From: RPQJ01 sp963732415
GTDB taxonomy: Bacteria; Pseudomonadota; Gammaproteobacteria; Steroidobacterales; Steroidobacteraceae
Direction: 5' to 3'
NCBI GenBank assembly: GCA_963732415.1
Contig: CAVSZK010000019.1
Coordinates: 620,001-684,000, forward strand
DNA: 64,000 nucleotides
The position numbers and the translations under genes are program-made. Shown here one piece after another: positions 15,880-25,413 of this stretch (the first letter of the stretch is position 1; the number at the start of each line of letters is the position of its first letter). The notes below the pieces were generated by a model that worked only from the letters and a program-made list of their open reading frames with translations, was not told the origin of the DNA and did not search any database.

Positions 15880-17879
15880 AGGCCCACCGCCAGCAGCAGG
15901 ACCAGGGTAATGAAGCTGTAGAGCAGGTATGTCGAGATCCTTCCCTGCTGCAGCCAGGCCACGGAGTCGGCTGCGCGCTGCACGATTCCGCCAAGTGGCT
16001 CGTACAAGGAGCGCCAGATCCTGTCTCCCACCGCGACACGGTAGCTGGGCGCCGCGTCGAACGGCGACGGCAGCTGTCGGTCCAGGTGGAAGAATGGCTC
16101 GAAGATGTGCCTGATGGGCTGCCCGAATCCCTCCGCCGTATCCTGCATGCGCGCATCCAGCCGGGCGAATCCGCAGTCCCACACCGGAACGCGGCGAACC
16201 GGCCGCCGGTACAAGCGGCGGACAACGAAGAACGCCAGCAGCACGACGGCGACGATCACCAGCAGCAGCACGACGGGCGTGTAGGACACCTCCCGGTCAG
16301 GCAACGGTGCGAGTACCCACGACCAGCCCCCGGCCACGGGCAATGCCTCACCAGTCAACTGGCGGGTGGCGTAGCCGAGGCCGCGAACAACCTGCGCAGG
16401 CAGCAGCCCCAGCAACACGCAGCCGGCGGCGAGCCAAACCAGGCCTGCCTTCTCCAGCAGCCCAGCGTCCTGTGCCTCCGCAAGCGACGGCTCCCGCGGC
16501 TGGCCCAGGAAGACCACCCCGTAGAACTTGACCATCACGTATGCGGCCAGCGCAGCGGCAAGAGCCACGACTGCCGCGCCGAGCGGCAGGAGCATGTTGA
16601 CGAACGTGTGCGGGACCTGCTGCGCGAACAGGAACGACTGCAGCAGCAGCCACTCGGAGACGAACCCGTTCAGGGGCGGCAGTCCGGCGATCGCGAGTAC
16701 CCCAACCAGCATGAGCCAGGCAACCCACGGCATGCGGTGGATGAGCCCGCCGAGCCGGCCCAGGTTGCGCTCGCCGGTCGCATGCAGCACTGAGCCCGTA
16801 CCGAGAAACAACAGGCTCTTCATGAACGCGTGGTTTAGCGCGTGATATAGCACGGCCGTGAGCGCCAGCGCCGAGAGCGCCCGCATGCCAACGCCGTGAA
16901 AGACGATCGCGAGGCCGAGTCCGGTAAACATGATCCCGATGTTCTCGATTGACGAATACGCGAGCAGCCGCTTCATGTCGGTCTGCACCGCCGCAAAAAC
17001 CACACCATAGAGCGCCGTTGCCAGCCCGAGCATCACGGGAATGAGGCCCCACCACCACAACGGGTCGCCGAGCAGGTCGAACGCGACGCGCAGGATCCCG
17101 TAGACAGCGGTCTTCAACATGATGCCGCTCATCAAAGCGGAAACCGGCGACGGAGCCGCCGGGTGCGCTTCGGGCAGCCAGACGTGCAGCGGCAGCAGGC
17201 CCGCCTTGGCGCCGAAGCCGACCAGTGCAAGACCGAACGCCGCGGCCGCCCAGCCCGGCGAGAGCTGGGCCGCGCGCATGGCATCGAACGTGAACTGCCA
17301 GCTTCCGCCCTGCATCACGCCGAAGCTGAGCAGGATCGACAGGGCGCCGACGTGCGCAATAACGACGTACAGGAATCCCGCGCGGCGTATCTCGGGCAGG
17401 CTATGCTGGGCCGTGACCAGGAAATAGGACGACAGGGCCATCGTCTCCCAGGCAACCATGAATCCGTAGGCATCGTCCGCGACCAGCACAAAGCCCATGG
17501 CCGCGAGGAACAAGTGATACTGCAGGCACTGTAGCCCTGGCGCCGTGCCCTGCCCCTTGCGGAAATAGCCTGCCGAAAATACCGAAATCCCGGCCGATGC
17601 GGCGCCGAGCAGGAACAGGAAGACGCAGGACAGCGCATCGAGTCGCGCATGCATGGGCAAGTCGGGAAGGCCGATCAGCAGCGTCACACGCTCGACCGGC
17701 GAACCGATGCTCGTGGCGGCAATCACGGCCAGCGCCGCCCCGGCGAGCGCGCTGAGCGGGAAGAGTACCCGTGCGACCAGCGCGAGGCTGTCCTGGCGCA
17801 GCAATCCGCAGAGCCCGATTGCAAGCCACAATGCGAGCACCACCAGGACGGCGGACAGGTGTAATTCAGGAACGATCAT
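15876..17879 (-). CDS. Ehr-complex large antiporter-like subunit (HyfB/NuoL-like)
   Basis: 667 residues with about 16 membrane helices, the first gene of the operon. It has the conserved antiporter signature: M-V-A-W-E-T-M-A-L-S-S-Y (TM5 Glu), G-A-K-A-G-L-L-P-L-H-V-W-L-P-E-A-H-P (TM7 Lys), S-S-I-E-N-I-G-I-M and N-H-A-F-M-K-S-L-L-F. A long C-terminal region with an extra cytoplasmic loop (W-D-C-G-F) and terminal helix is typical of HyfB. With the HyfF-like protein it gives the complex two antiporter modules. Its own promoter should lie in the 173 bp upstream, where a palindrome sits at 18001-18017. Confidence 0.9.
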   Translation of the reverse strand: MIVPELHLSAVLVVLALWLAIGLCGLLRQDSLALVARVLFPLSALAGAALAVIAATSIGSPVERVTLLIGLPDLPMHARLDALSCVFLFLLGAASAGISVFSAGYFRKGQGTAPGLQCLQYHLFLAAMGFVLVADDAYGFMVAWETMALSSYFLVTAQHSLPEIRRAGFLYVVIAHVGALSILLSFGVMQGGSWQFTFDAMRAAQLSPGWAAAAFGLALVGFGAKAGLLPLHVWLPEAHPAAPSPVSALMSGIMLKTAVYGILRVAFDLLGDPLWWWGLIPVMLGLATALYGVVFAAVQTDMKRLLAYSSIENIGIMFTGLGLAIVFHGVGMRALSALALTAVLYHALNHAFMKSLLFLGTGSVLHATGERNLGRLGGLIHRMPWVAWLMLVGVLAIAGLPPLNGFVSEWLLLQSFLFAQQVPHTFVNMLLPLGAAVVALAAALAAYVMVKFYGVVFLGQPREPSLAEAQDAGLLEKAGLVWLAAGCVLLGLLPAQVVRGLGYATRQLTGEALPVAGGWSWVLAPLPDREVSYTPVVLLLVIVAVVLLAFFVVRRLYRRPVRRVPVWDCGFARLDARMQDTAEGFGQPIRHIFEPFFHLDRQLPSPFDAAPSYRVAVGDRIWRSLYEPLGGIVQRAADSVAWLQQGRISTYLLYSFITLVLLLAVGL

Positions 17880-18000
17880 TTCTCAAGGCAAGAGCGTGGC
17901 GTGCACATCACCGGGCCCGCCGGTGGCTTTACGGCGCCAACGAAACCCGCAGGACATTAGCACTATCCTGAGCCTGTTATAAACTCTGGGATATGCTATT

Positions 18001-18017
18001 TGATGTATCAGACATCA
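18001..18017. promoter_or_regulatory. Perfect inverted repeat upstream of the Ehr-type operon (candidate operator)
   Basis: TGATGT (18001-18006), a five-base spacer, ACATCA (18012-18017). It lies 122 bp upstream of the HyfB-like start codon in the only sizeable gap before the operon; a TATAAC-like -10 sequence occurs downstream of it on the minus strand (near 17980-17985). The shape fits a dimeric HTH repressor or activator. No regulator of an obvious matching type is adjacent. Confidence 0.45.
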
Positions 18018-18052
18018 TTCTTGCCTGGCCAATACAAGCGCTGCGCCGATTG

Positions 18053-19369
18053 CTAGTCGCGGGGCTCCATGATCACCTCCCCGCCCTTGACCACGACCGT
18101 CACGTCCTGCAGGTGCCGCAGGTCCGCGAGCGGGTCGCCCTTCACCGCGATCACGTCGCCGTAGCGGCCCGGCTCCAGGCTCCCGACGCGATCCGACCAG
18201 CCCAGGTACCGCGCGGCTACCGAGGTTGCGGCCTGTACGGCCTCCATCGGCGTCATGCCACGCTCGACCATGATTGGGAACTGCCGCGCGTTCAGGCCGT
18301 GCGGATAGACCGCAGCATCGGTGCCGTACACGATAGGTACCCCGGCGGAGTGCGCAGCGGTGAACCCCTGCCGCTGCGCCTCGGTCGTCTCGATGTTCTT
18401 GCGCAGGAATTCCCCGGGCCAGCCCTGGGCACGACCCTCCGTGTCGATGTAGCTGCCGTTGTAGACGTCCATCGAGAGCGCAACCTGCCGTTGCCTCGCA
18501 AGCTCGATGCCAGCGGCGTCGATCAGTGACGCATGCTCGATGGTGTCGGCGCCTGCCAGGATCGCATCGCGTATCGACTCGGCACCGTGCGCATGCGCAG
18601 CGACCTTGAGACCATGCGCGTGCGCCACCTCCACCACTGCAGCAATTTCCTCACGGGTCATCTCGGGCGCGCCCGGCACGCCGCCATAGGCCAGCACCGC
18701 ACCGGACGCGATAACCTTGAGAAGGTCGGCGCCACCGGCAACCGCGAGTTCGGCGTGCTCCCGGAACTGCTCCGGCCCACGCGAGACTCCCATGCGAACC
18801 TGCGCCGGGATATCCGATTCCGGGAAGCCGGGAATGACGAGGTCGCCGCCGCCGCCGGGGATGGTCAGGTAGAAACCGACCACCTGCATTCGCGGCCCCG
18901 GCGTGACCCCCAGGTTGATCTCGTCACGCAGTGCCCGGTCCGCCCAGCCTATGTAGGTGCCGACGTCGCGGACCGTCGTGAACCCGGCCAGCAGCGTCAC
19001 GCGTGCGTTATCGCGTGCAAGCACGAGCTGCTCTTCCAGCGTGCGGCGGTAGTACACACTGAGATCAGCCGTATCGCCGGGCTGGTCCGTCAGGTGCGTG
19101 TGCATGTCGATCAGGCCCGGCAGGCACGTGTAGCCGGCCAGGTCCAGCACGCGCACATGTTCCGGAACCACGGCGCCAGGTGAGACTTCGGCTACTCGTC
19201 CCCCGATGATCACGATGGTCGTCGGGCCGCCGGCCTCGCCGGACACGCCGTCGATCAGGGCGCCGCATCTGAGTACGACGGACCCGGAGTCGGGCACCAC
19301 GGCCGCGGTCGACGACGCCGTCGCGAGCACGGCAAGCAGCAACGCCGCGCCAGACACGATGATTTTCAC
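18053..19369 (-). CDS. Exported metal-dependent amidohydrolase
   Basis: 438 residues with a signal peptide (~1-22, ending T-A-A). The fold is the amidohydrolase TIM barrel: metal ligands M-H-T-H-L (H-x-H), a lysine in D-L-L-K-V-I-A-S-G (carbamylation site), histidines in K-V-A-A-H-A-H-G and D-T-I-E-H-A-S, and the aspartate in Y-G-T-D-A-A-V. Relatives include Xaa-Pro/Xaa-Arg dipeptidases (prolidase-like) and imidazolonepropionase-like enzymes, so hydrolysis of a small amide or peptide in the periplasm is likely. Start GTG at 19369 is preferred because GAGGAAG is eight bases upstream; ATG at 19393 is possible. It is divergent from the sulfotransferase gene. Confidence 0.85.
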   Translation of the reverse strand: MKIIVSGAALLLAVLATASSTAAVVPDSGSVVLRCGALIDGVSGEAGGPTTIVIIGGRVAEVSPGAVVPEHVRVLDLAGYTCLPGLIDMHTHLTDQPGDTADLSVYYRRTLEEQLVLARDNARVTLLAGFTTVRDVGTYIGWADRALRDEINLGVTPGPRMQVVGFYLTIPGGGGDLVIPGFPESDIPAQVRMGVSRGPEQFREHAELAVAGGADLLKVIASGAVLAYGGVPGAPEMTREEIAAVVEVAHAHGLKVAAHAHGAESIRDAILAGADTIEHASLIDAAGIELARQRQVALSMDVYNGSYIDTEGRAQGWPGEFLRKNIETTEAQRQGFTAAHSAGVPIVYGTDAAVYPHGLNARQFPIMVERGMTPMEAVQAATSVAARYLGWSDRVGSLEPGRYGDVIAVKGDPLADLRHLQDVTVVVKGGEVIMEPRD

Positions 19370-19497
19370 TGCAACGACTTCCTCGGATGGCATTGACGAA
19401 CCGCGTGCGCGCCACTGGACGAGCACAGCGTCATTTGACAATGGCGCGCTGGCAGTCTTTCATTCGTCGCAAGCACTGTCAAAGACGAGGCCCACGC

Positions 19498-21516
19498 ATG
19501 AGTGGCGCGCAGGAGCCAGTTGGTACGCTCGATGTAGCGCTGGCGCACGCCGCGAAACTGCTGGTCTCGGATCCCGCACTCGCCGCCGAACAGGCCGGCG
19601 AAATCCTCAAGGTCGCCCCCGGCCATCCGGTCGCAACGATCATCCTTGGCGCCTCGCATCGTGCATGTGGCGACGCACCTGCCGCGCTCGCGATCCTCGA
19701 ACCGCTGGCGGCCGAGCACCCTGGCTGGGTATCCACCCACTTCGAGCTGGGCCTCGCGCTGGGGCTTGCCGGACGCAGCAAGGCCGCGGTGGCCGAGTTG
19801 CGGACCGCCGTGCGGCTGAAGCCGGAAATGGGCGACGCCTGGCGCGCGCTCGGAGACCACCTCACCGCGCTCGGCGACACCGAGGCCGCCGATGCCGCGT
19901 ATTCCGCGCACATCAAGGCCTCGACACGCGACCCTCGCCTGCTCGCGCCGGCGGCGGCGCTCTGCGACGGCAACATTCCGGTGGCCGAGCACCTGCTGCG
20001 CGAGCACCTGAAGCGCTTCCCCACCGACGTCGTCGCGATACGGATGCTGGCGGAGGTGGCCGCGCGGCTCGGCCGCTATCGCGACTCCGAGGCGCTGCTG
20101 CTGCGGTGCCTCGAACTTGCTCCGGGGTTCAACGCGGCCAGGCATAACCTGGCACTGGTACTGCAGAGGCAGGATCGATTCGAAGATGCGCTGCGTGAAG
20201 TCGAGACGCTGCTGAAGGCTGACCCGGGCGATACCGGCGGCCGGAACCTTCAAGCGGCCCTGCTGGGCAGGCTGGGTGATGTCCAGCAGTCGGTCGAAAT
20301 CTACCGGAAGGTGCTCGACCAGTATCCGACCCACCCGAAAGTCTGGCACAGCTACGGACACGCGCTCAGGACCGCCGGCCGGCAGCAGGAATCCGTCGCG
20401 GCCTACCGCCGCACGGTTGAGTTGTCCCCGGGCTTCGGCGAGGCGTACTGGAGCCTCGCCAACCTGAAGACCTTCCGCTTCTCCCCGGAGGACATAGAGC
20501 AGATGCGCGGGCAGCTCGGCCGCGAGGACCTGTCGGTCGACGACCGGTTTCACTTCCACTTCGCGCTAGGCAAGGCGCTTGAGGACGCCGGGGACTACCA
20601 GCGGTCCTTTGAGCACTATGCCGAGGGCAATCGGCTGCGTCGATCCGTCATCGTCTATGACGGAGACGCAGTGGCCGACCGCATCCGCCAGTCCAAGGCC
20701 TTGTTCACCAGTAAATTCATCGAATCGCGCACCGGCGGCGGATCACCGGCACCGGACCCAATATTCATCGTTGGAATGCCACGGGCCGGCTCGACACTGC
20801 TCGAGCAGATCCTGTCCAGCCACTCTGCCGTCGAGGGGACCATGGAGTTGCCCGACATCGGCGCCATCGTGCGCGAGCTCGGTGGGCGCAAGGCCGCCGA
20901 CGATGCCTCGGCGTATCCCGGCATCCTGGCGACGTTCGATGGCGACCAGCTGCGCGCCCTCGGCGAGCGCTACCTGGACAGCACCCGCGTGCAGCGCAAG
21001 ACCAGTGCGCCCTACTTCATCGACAAGAATCCGAACAACTGGATGCACGCCGGGCTTATCCACCTGATCCTGCCCAACGCCAGGATCATCGACGCCCGTC
21101 GGCACCCGATGAGCTGCTGTTTCTCGGTCTTCAAGCAGCACTTCGCGCGCGGCAACCGGTTTTCCTATGAGCTCGGCGAGCTTGGCCGCTACTACCGGGA
21201 TTACATGGTCCTGATGGCCCATTTCGACGAGGTGCTGCCAGGCCGAATCCACAGGGCCATCTACGAACACGTAGTCGAGGATACGGAGGCCGAGGTCAGG
21301 CGGCTGCTCGAATACTGCGGCCTGCCCTTCGAGGACGGCTGCCTGCGCTTCTACGAGAACGAGCGGGCGGTCCGGACGGCCAGCTCCGAGCAGGTCCGCC
21401 AGCCGATCTACCGCGACTCGCTCGGGCAGTGGACACACTACCAGCCGTGGCTCGGTCCGCTGGAACTGGCACTTGGCCCGGCCCTGCAGAACTGGTCGGG
21501 ATCGAACTCAGGTTGA
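19498..21516 (+). CDS. TPR-sulfotransferase fusion protein
   Basis: 672 residues. Residues ~15-385 are tetratricopeptide repeats; ~420-660 are a sulfotransferase domain. The PAPS 5'-phosphosulfate loop is F-I-V-G-M-P-R-A-G-S-T-L-L-E-Q (from residue ~422), and the 3'-phosphate segment is R-I-I-D-A-R-R-H-P-M-S-C-C-F-S. This architecture is widespread in marine and soil proteobacteria, often near TonB receptors; the acceptor is generally unknown, with peptide or glycan sulfation proposed. Start at 19498 is favoured by G-A-G-G upstream and by the start of the domain. A TonB-dependent receptor follows 57 bp later on the same strand and may be co-transcribed. Confidence 0.88.
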   Translation: MSGAQEPVGTLDVALAHAAKLLVSDPALAAEQAGEILKVAPGHPVATIILGASHRACGDAPAALAILEPLAAEHPGWVSTHFELGLALGLAGRSKAAVAELRTAVRLKPEMGDAWRALGDHLTALGDTEAADAAYSAHIKASTRDPRLLAPAAALCDGNIPVAEHLLREHLKRFPTDVVAIRMLAEVAARLGRYRDSEALLLRCLELAPGFNAARHNLALVLQRQDRFEDALREVETLLKADPGDTGGRNLQAALLGRLGDVQQSVEIYRKVLDQYPTHPKVWHSYGHALRTAGRQQESVAAYRRTVELSPGFGEAYWSLANLKTFRFSPEDIEQMRGQLGREDLSVDDRFHFHFALGKALEDAGDYQRSFEHYAEGNRLRRSVIVYDGDAVADRIRQSKALFTSKFIESRTGGGSPAPDPIFIVGMPRAGSTLLEQILSSHSAVEGTMELPDIGAIVRELGGRKAADDASAYPGILATFDGDQLRALGERYLDSTRVQRKTSAPYFIDKNPNNWMHAGLIHLILPNARIIDARRHPMSCCFSVFKQHFARGNRFSYELGELGRYYRDYMVLMAHFDEVLPGRIHRAIYEHVVEDTEAEVRRLLEYCGLPFEDGCLRFYENERAVRTASSEQVRQPIYRDSLGQWTHYQPWLGPLELALGPALQNWSGSNSG

Positions 21517-21573
21517 AATCGGCTCGGCCAAACGCCCAGAATCGGAAAATTTTTCAAAAAGGGGGAGTTCGCA

Positions 21574-24003
21574 ATGACTCGTAGCCGCAAGAGAAAGCTG
21601 CAACGCCAGCAGGCTGGACTTCCCGGGCATCGACTTGCGACGGGCCTGCCGCTGGCCCCGCTGCTGCTGGCAGGTGTCCCGATGGCACATGCGCAGCAGG
21701 TCGCAGACACGAGTCCGGTTCTCGAGGAGGTCGTGGTCACCGCCCAGAAGCAGAGCGAAAACCTGCAGGCCGTGCCAATGAGCATACAGGCCTTCGGCGA
21801 GACCAAGCTCCAGGAGCTGAACATCAACAACATGACCGACTACATGAAGTTCATGCCGAGCGTGAGCTTCCAGAGTTTCGGTCCCGGCTTCACCCGCGTC
21901 TTCATGCGTGGTGTCGCGAGCGGCGACAACGGCAATCACTCGGGCCCGATGCCGAGCGTCGGCCAGTACCTGGACGAGCAGCCGATCACGACCATCGTAG
22001 GCGCGCTCGACATACACATCTACGATATCGAGCGAGTCGAAATGCTGGCCGGCCCGCAGGGTACCCTGTACGGCGCGAGCTCGCAGTCCGGCACGATTCG
22101 CACTATCACGAACAAGCCTGACTCGAAAGCATTCAGCGCCAGCTACGCCCTGCAGGGCAATTTCGTCTCGGAGGGTGACGCGGGGTACAGCGCGGAGGGA
22201 TACGTCAACCTTCCGCTCGCCGACAACATGGCCGTAAGACTGGTCGGCTGGTACGAGCATTCACCGGGCTACATAGACAACGTGAAGGGGTCGATGACCT
22301 TCCCGACGTCCGGCATCACGATGACCAACTACGAGTCCGGGCACAATTTCGCCAAGGACAACTACAACTCTGGCGACACCTACGGCGCCCGTGCGTTGCT
22401 GAAGATCGACCTGAACGACAACTGGTCGATCACGCCGGGCGTGATGGGACAAGTGGCCGACTTCAACGGATTGTTCGCCTACGACCCGGCCATCGGCGAC
22501 CTCAAGCTCACGCACTTCTTCAAGGAAGAAGCCAGGGACAGCTGGGTACAGGCCTCGCTGACGGTGCAGGGCAAGATCGGCAACTGGGACATGGTGTACG
22601 CCGGCGCGTACCTGGACCGGAACCAGGACGTGATGAGTGATTATTCCGACTACGCCTACTGGTACGACGTGTGCTGCGGCTACGGCAGTTCGATGGTGAA
22701 CAATGACGGTGATTTAATTAACCCGGCGCAGTACATCAAGGGCAAGGACGGCTTCAAGATGTGGAGCAACGAGTTGCGCTTCAGCTCGCCCCGTGACCAG
22801 CGCTTGCGGTTCACCGGCGGCCTGTTCTCGCAATCCGACGAGCACCGCATCGAGCAGCGATATATGGTCAACAACCTTGCGACGGAGATCTCTGTCACCG
22901 GATGGCCCGACACGATCTGGCTGACCGAGCAGACGCGTACCGACGACAGCTACGCCCTGTTCGGCGAGTTGTACTACGACATCACGGACAAGCTTACCGC
23001 GACGGCCGGTGGCCGCCTGTTCCAGACCAACAACGACCTGAAGGGCTTCTTCGGCTTCAGCCAGAACTTCGGCGGCACGGGAGAGGCACAGTGCTTTCCG
23101 GATCCGGACGACCCGAACAATTCTGACAACTGGCAGCCGTACCACGGTGCACCCTGCATCAACCTGAACAAGAGCACCGACGAGAACGGCATCACGCCCA
23201 AGTTCAATCTCGCCTACAAGTTCGACGAAGACCGCATGGTGTACCTCACGTACTCGGAAGGCTTCCGTCCCGGCGGCGTGAACCGTCGCGGAACCTTCCC
23301 ACCCTACAAGGCCGACTACCTGACCAACTACGAGGCTGGCTGGAAGACGACCTGGGCCGACGGACGGGTTCGCTTCAATGGTGCGGCGTTCATCCAGGAA
23401 TGGGACAAGTTCCAGTACTCGTTCCTCGGTGAGAACGGGCTCACCAACGTCCGCAATGCCGGCCAGGCCGAGATCAGCGGCATCGAGACCTACGTCGACT
23501 GGGCAGCAACCGACGACTGGCGCTTCTCGGCAGGCGCGACCTGGCTCGACCCCAAGCTCACGGAGAACTTCTGCCAGGCCTACGGCGAAGACCCGTGCGC
23601 GCCGGAGAACTTCGCCAAGAAGGGCACCCGACTGCCGGTCACACCAACGTTCAAGGGCAATGTGATTGCCAGGTATCTATTCAGTTTCGGTGATTACGAT
23701 GGCAATGTGCAGGGTTCGTACGTGTACCAGAACGATGTCGAGGCCGAACTGCTGCCGTACAACCGGCAATTCACCGGCAAGCAGGACGCCTACGGCGTCG
23801 CCGACTTCTCCGGCAGCCTGACAAGAGGCCCCTACTCCCTTACGCTGTTCATCAACAACGCGTTCGACGAGCGTGCGGAGCTGTTCAAGTACCAGGAATG
23901 TGCGGTCGAGGTCTGCGGTGTCGCCGTCGGGCACCCGTATACGACCTACACCGGGCCCAACCAGCCGCGGACGATCGGGCTGACCTTCAGGCAGGAGTTC
24001 TAG
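21574..24003 (+). CDS. TonB-dependent outer-membrane receptor
   Basis: 809 residues with an N-terminal export signal (Arg/Lys-rich start, hydrophobic core ending A-H-A), a TonB box (E-E-V-V-V-T-A-Q-K at ~50), a plug domain (~60-180, with V-E-M-L-A-G-P-Q-G-T-L-Y-G) and a 22-strand barrel ending in aromatic-terminated R-Q-E-F. It belongs to the iron-complex/other-substrate receptor class abundant in sphingomonads and marine gammaproteobacteria; ligand cannot be read from sequence. Ribosome site AGGGGGAG lies upstream of the ATG. A strong terminator follows. Its position beside the catabolic genes suggests uptake of their substrate, as inference. Confidence 0.92.
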   Translation: MTRSRKRKLQRQQAGLPGHRLATGLPLAPLLLAGVPMAHAQQVADTSPVLEEVVVTAQKQSENLQAVPMSIQAFGETKLQELNINNMTDYMKFMPSVSFQSFGPGFTRVFMRGVASGDNGNHSGPMPSVGQYLDEQPITTIVGALDIHIYDIERVEMLAGPQGTLYGASSQSGTIRTITNKPDSKAFSASYALQGNFVSEGDAGYSAEGYVNLPLADNMAVRLVGWYEHSPGYIDNVKGSMTFPTSGITMTNYESGHNFAKDNYNSGDTYGARALLKIDLNDNWSITPGVMGQVADFNGLFAYDPAIGDLKLTHFFKEEARDSWVQASLTVQGKIGNWDMVYAGAYLDRNQDVMSDYSDYAYWYDVCCGYGSSMVNNDGDLINPAQYIKGKDGFKMWSNELRFSSPRDQRLRFTGGLFSQSDEHRIEQRYMVNNLATEISVTGWPDTIWLTEQTRTDDSYALFGELYYDITDKLTATAGGRLFQTNNDLKGFFGFSQNFGGTGEAQCFPDPDDPNNSDNWQPYHGAPCINLNKSTDENGITPKFNLAYKFDEDRMVYLTYSEGFRPGGVNRRGTFPPYKADYLTNYEAGWKTTWADGRVRFNGAAFIQEWDKFQYSFLGENGLTNVRNAGQAEISGIETYVDWAATDDWRFSAGATWLDPKLTENFCQAYGEDPCAPENFAKKGTRLPVTPTFKGNVIARYLFSFGDYDGNVQGSYVYQNDVEAELLPYNRQFTGKQDAYGVADFSGSLTRGPYSLTLFINNAFDERAELFKYQECAVEVCGVAVGHPYTTYTGPNQPRTIGLTFRQEF

Positions 24004-24026
24004 CAGCGCGGAACGGGACCGACCGG

Positions 24027-24057
24027 GAGACGGGCCGAGAAATCGGCCCGTCTCTTT
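24027..24057 (+). terminator. Intrinsic terminator after the TonB receptor gene
   Basis: A 12-bp perfect stem (GAGACGGGCCGA and its complement) with a GAAA tetraloop, followed by TTTT. It separates the receptor from the GcvT-like gene. Confidence 0.92.
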
Positions 24058-24195
24058 TCGCACCCGGCAGTCTCTCGAAATGAACCGCCAGCCTCACCGC
24101 ATTCGTCAGTAATACGTGGTTCCACGCATGCCCAATACCGAGCGATTGAGCGAGCCTGCCCGACACGCTGCGATCACCCCGCAACTGGAGCTGCG

Positions 24196-25413
24196 TTGAG
24201 CGTGGAACCCTACAGCCTGTACCAGCTCAAGCGAACGCCGTTCCACGAGCGCATCGCGCCGCTGTGCCTGCCGCAGAACTGGCGGCGCTGGGGTGGCTGC
24301 ATCACCGTCGGGTCCTATGATCTCGGCATAGACCGGGAGTACTGGGCGATTCGCGACGCGGCAGCGCTGATCGACGTGTCGCCGTTGATGAAATACCTGA
24401 TCGAGGGCCCGGATGCCGCGCGCCTGCTCGATCGGATCATCACCCGGGACATGGCCAAGCTTGCTGTCGGGCAGGTCTACTACACGGGCTGGTGTGACGA
24501 CGAAGGCAAGCTGCTCGACGACGGCACGGTAACGCGCCTCGGCGAGCAATGCTTCCGCCTCACGGCGGCCGAGCCGTCGCTGCGCTGGCTCTCGATGAAC
24601 GCGGTCGGCATGCAGGCGACGATCACCGAGGTCACCGAGCAGACAGCAGCGCTGAGCCTGCAGGGGCCGAAGTCCCGGGCAATCCTGAACCGATGTTGCG
24701 AAGCCTCGCTCGACGGCCTGAGGTTTTTCCGCATGGCTGAAAACCGCCTGCAGGGGCGGCCCGTAACCATTTCGCGCACCGGCTATACCGGGGACCTCGG
24801 TTACGAAATCTGGATGGATGCGGCGGATGCCCTGCCCGTCTGGGACGCCATCATGGCGGCCGGCGACGACTACGGCGTCGTGCCCTGCGGCATCCTGGCG
24901 ATGGACATGGCGCGGGTCGAGGCCGGGCTCTTCATGCTGGACGTCGACTACACCGCGGCCAACCACGCCTGGATCGCCGCGCAGAAGTCCTCTCCTTACG
25001 AAATGGGCCTGGGCTGGACGGTGAACCTCGAGAAGCCCGGCTACTTCGTCGGACGCCGCGCGCTCGAGCGCGAGCACCGCGAGGGCTCGGCCTGGAAGCT
25101 GGTCGGCATCGAAGTTGACTGGGAAGGACTGGAGCGCGTCTATGCCGAGGCAGGGCTGCCGCCACAGATTCCCGGCACGGCCGTGCGTGGCAGCCTGCCT
25201 GTCATGCGCGACGGGCGGCAGGTGGGTTACGCCTCGACCAGCACCTGGTCGCCGGTGCTCAAGAAATACATTGCACTGGTGCACCTCGAGCGCCCCCACT
25301 ACGAACCTGGCTCTCGCCTGAACATCGAGATCACCGTAGAGCACAAGAGGCGTCAGGCGCCCGCCACGGTGGTCACGTTGCCGTTCTACGAGCCCGTATG
25401 GAAAAGAAAGTGA
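24196..25413 (+). CDS. GcvT-like folate-dependent aminomethyltransferase family protein
   Basis: 405 residues matching the glycine-cleavage T-protein fold, which binds tetrahydrofolate and takes one-carbon units from N-methyl groups (T-protein, dimethylglycine and sarcosine oxidoreductases, DMSP demethylase). Visible features are D-V-S-P-L-M-K-Y-L near residue 55, S-R-T-G-Y-T-G-D-L-G-Y-E-I-W (~195), G-I-L-A-M-D-M-A-R-V-E-A-G-L (~232) and the C-terminal barrel G-Y-A-S-T-S-T-W-S-P. It is not in a gcvTHP cluster, so it is a specialised paralogue. Start is uncertain (TTG at 24196 or GTG at 24202). The next gene overlaps it by 16 bases, so they are co-translated: a demethylation partner of the flavoproteins is inferred. 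Confidence 0.85.
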   Translation: MSVEPYSLYQLKRTPFHERIAPLCLPQNWRRWGGCITVGSYDLGIDREYWAIRDAAALIDVSPLMKYLIEGPDAARLLDRIITRDMAKLAVGQVYYTGWCDDEGKLLDDGTVTRLGEQCFRLTAAEPSLRWLSMNAVGMQATITEVTEQTAALSLQGPKSRAILNRCCEASLDGLRFFRMAENRLQGRPVTISRTGYTGDLGYEIWMDAADALPVWDAIMAAGDDYGVVPCGILAMDMARVEAGLFMLDVDYTAANHAWIAAQKSSPYEMGLGWTVNLEKPGYFVGRRALEREHREGSAWKLVGIEVDWEGLERVYAEAGLPPQIPGTAVRGSLPVMRDGRQVGYASTSTWSPVLKKYIALVHLERPHYEPGSRLNIEITVEHKRRQAPATVVTLPFYEPVWKRK

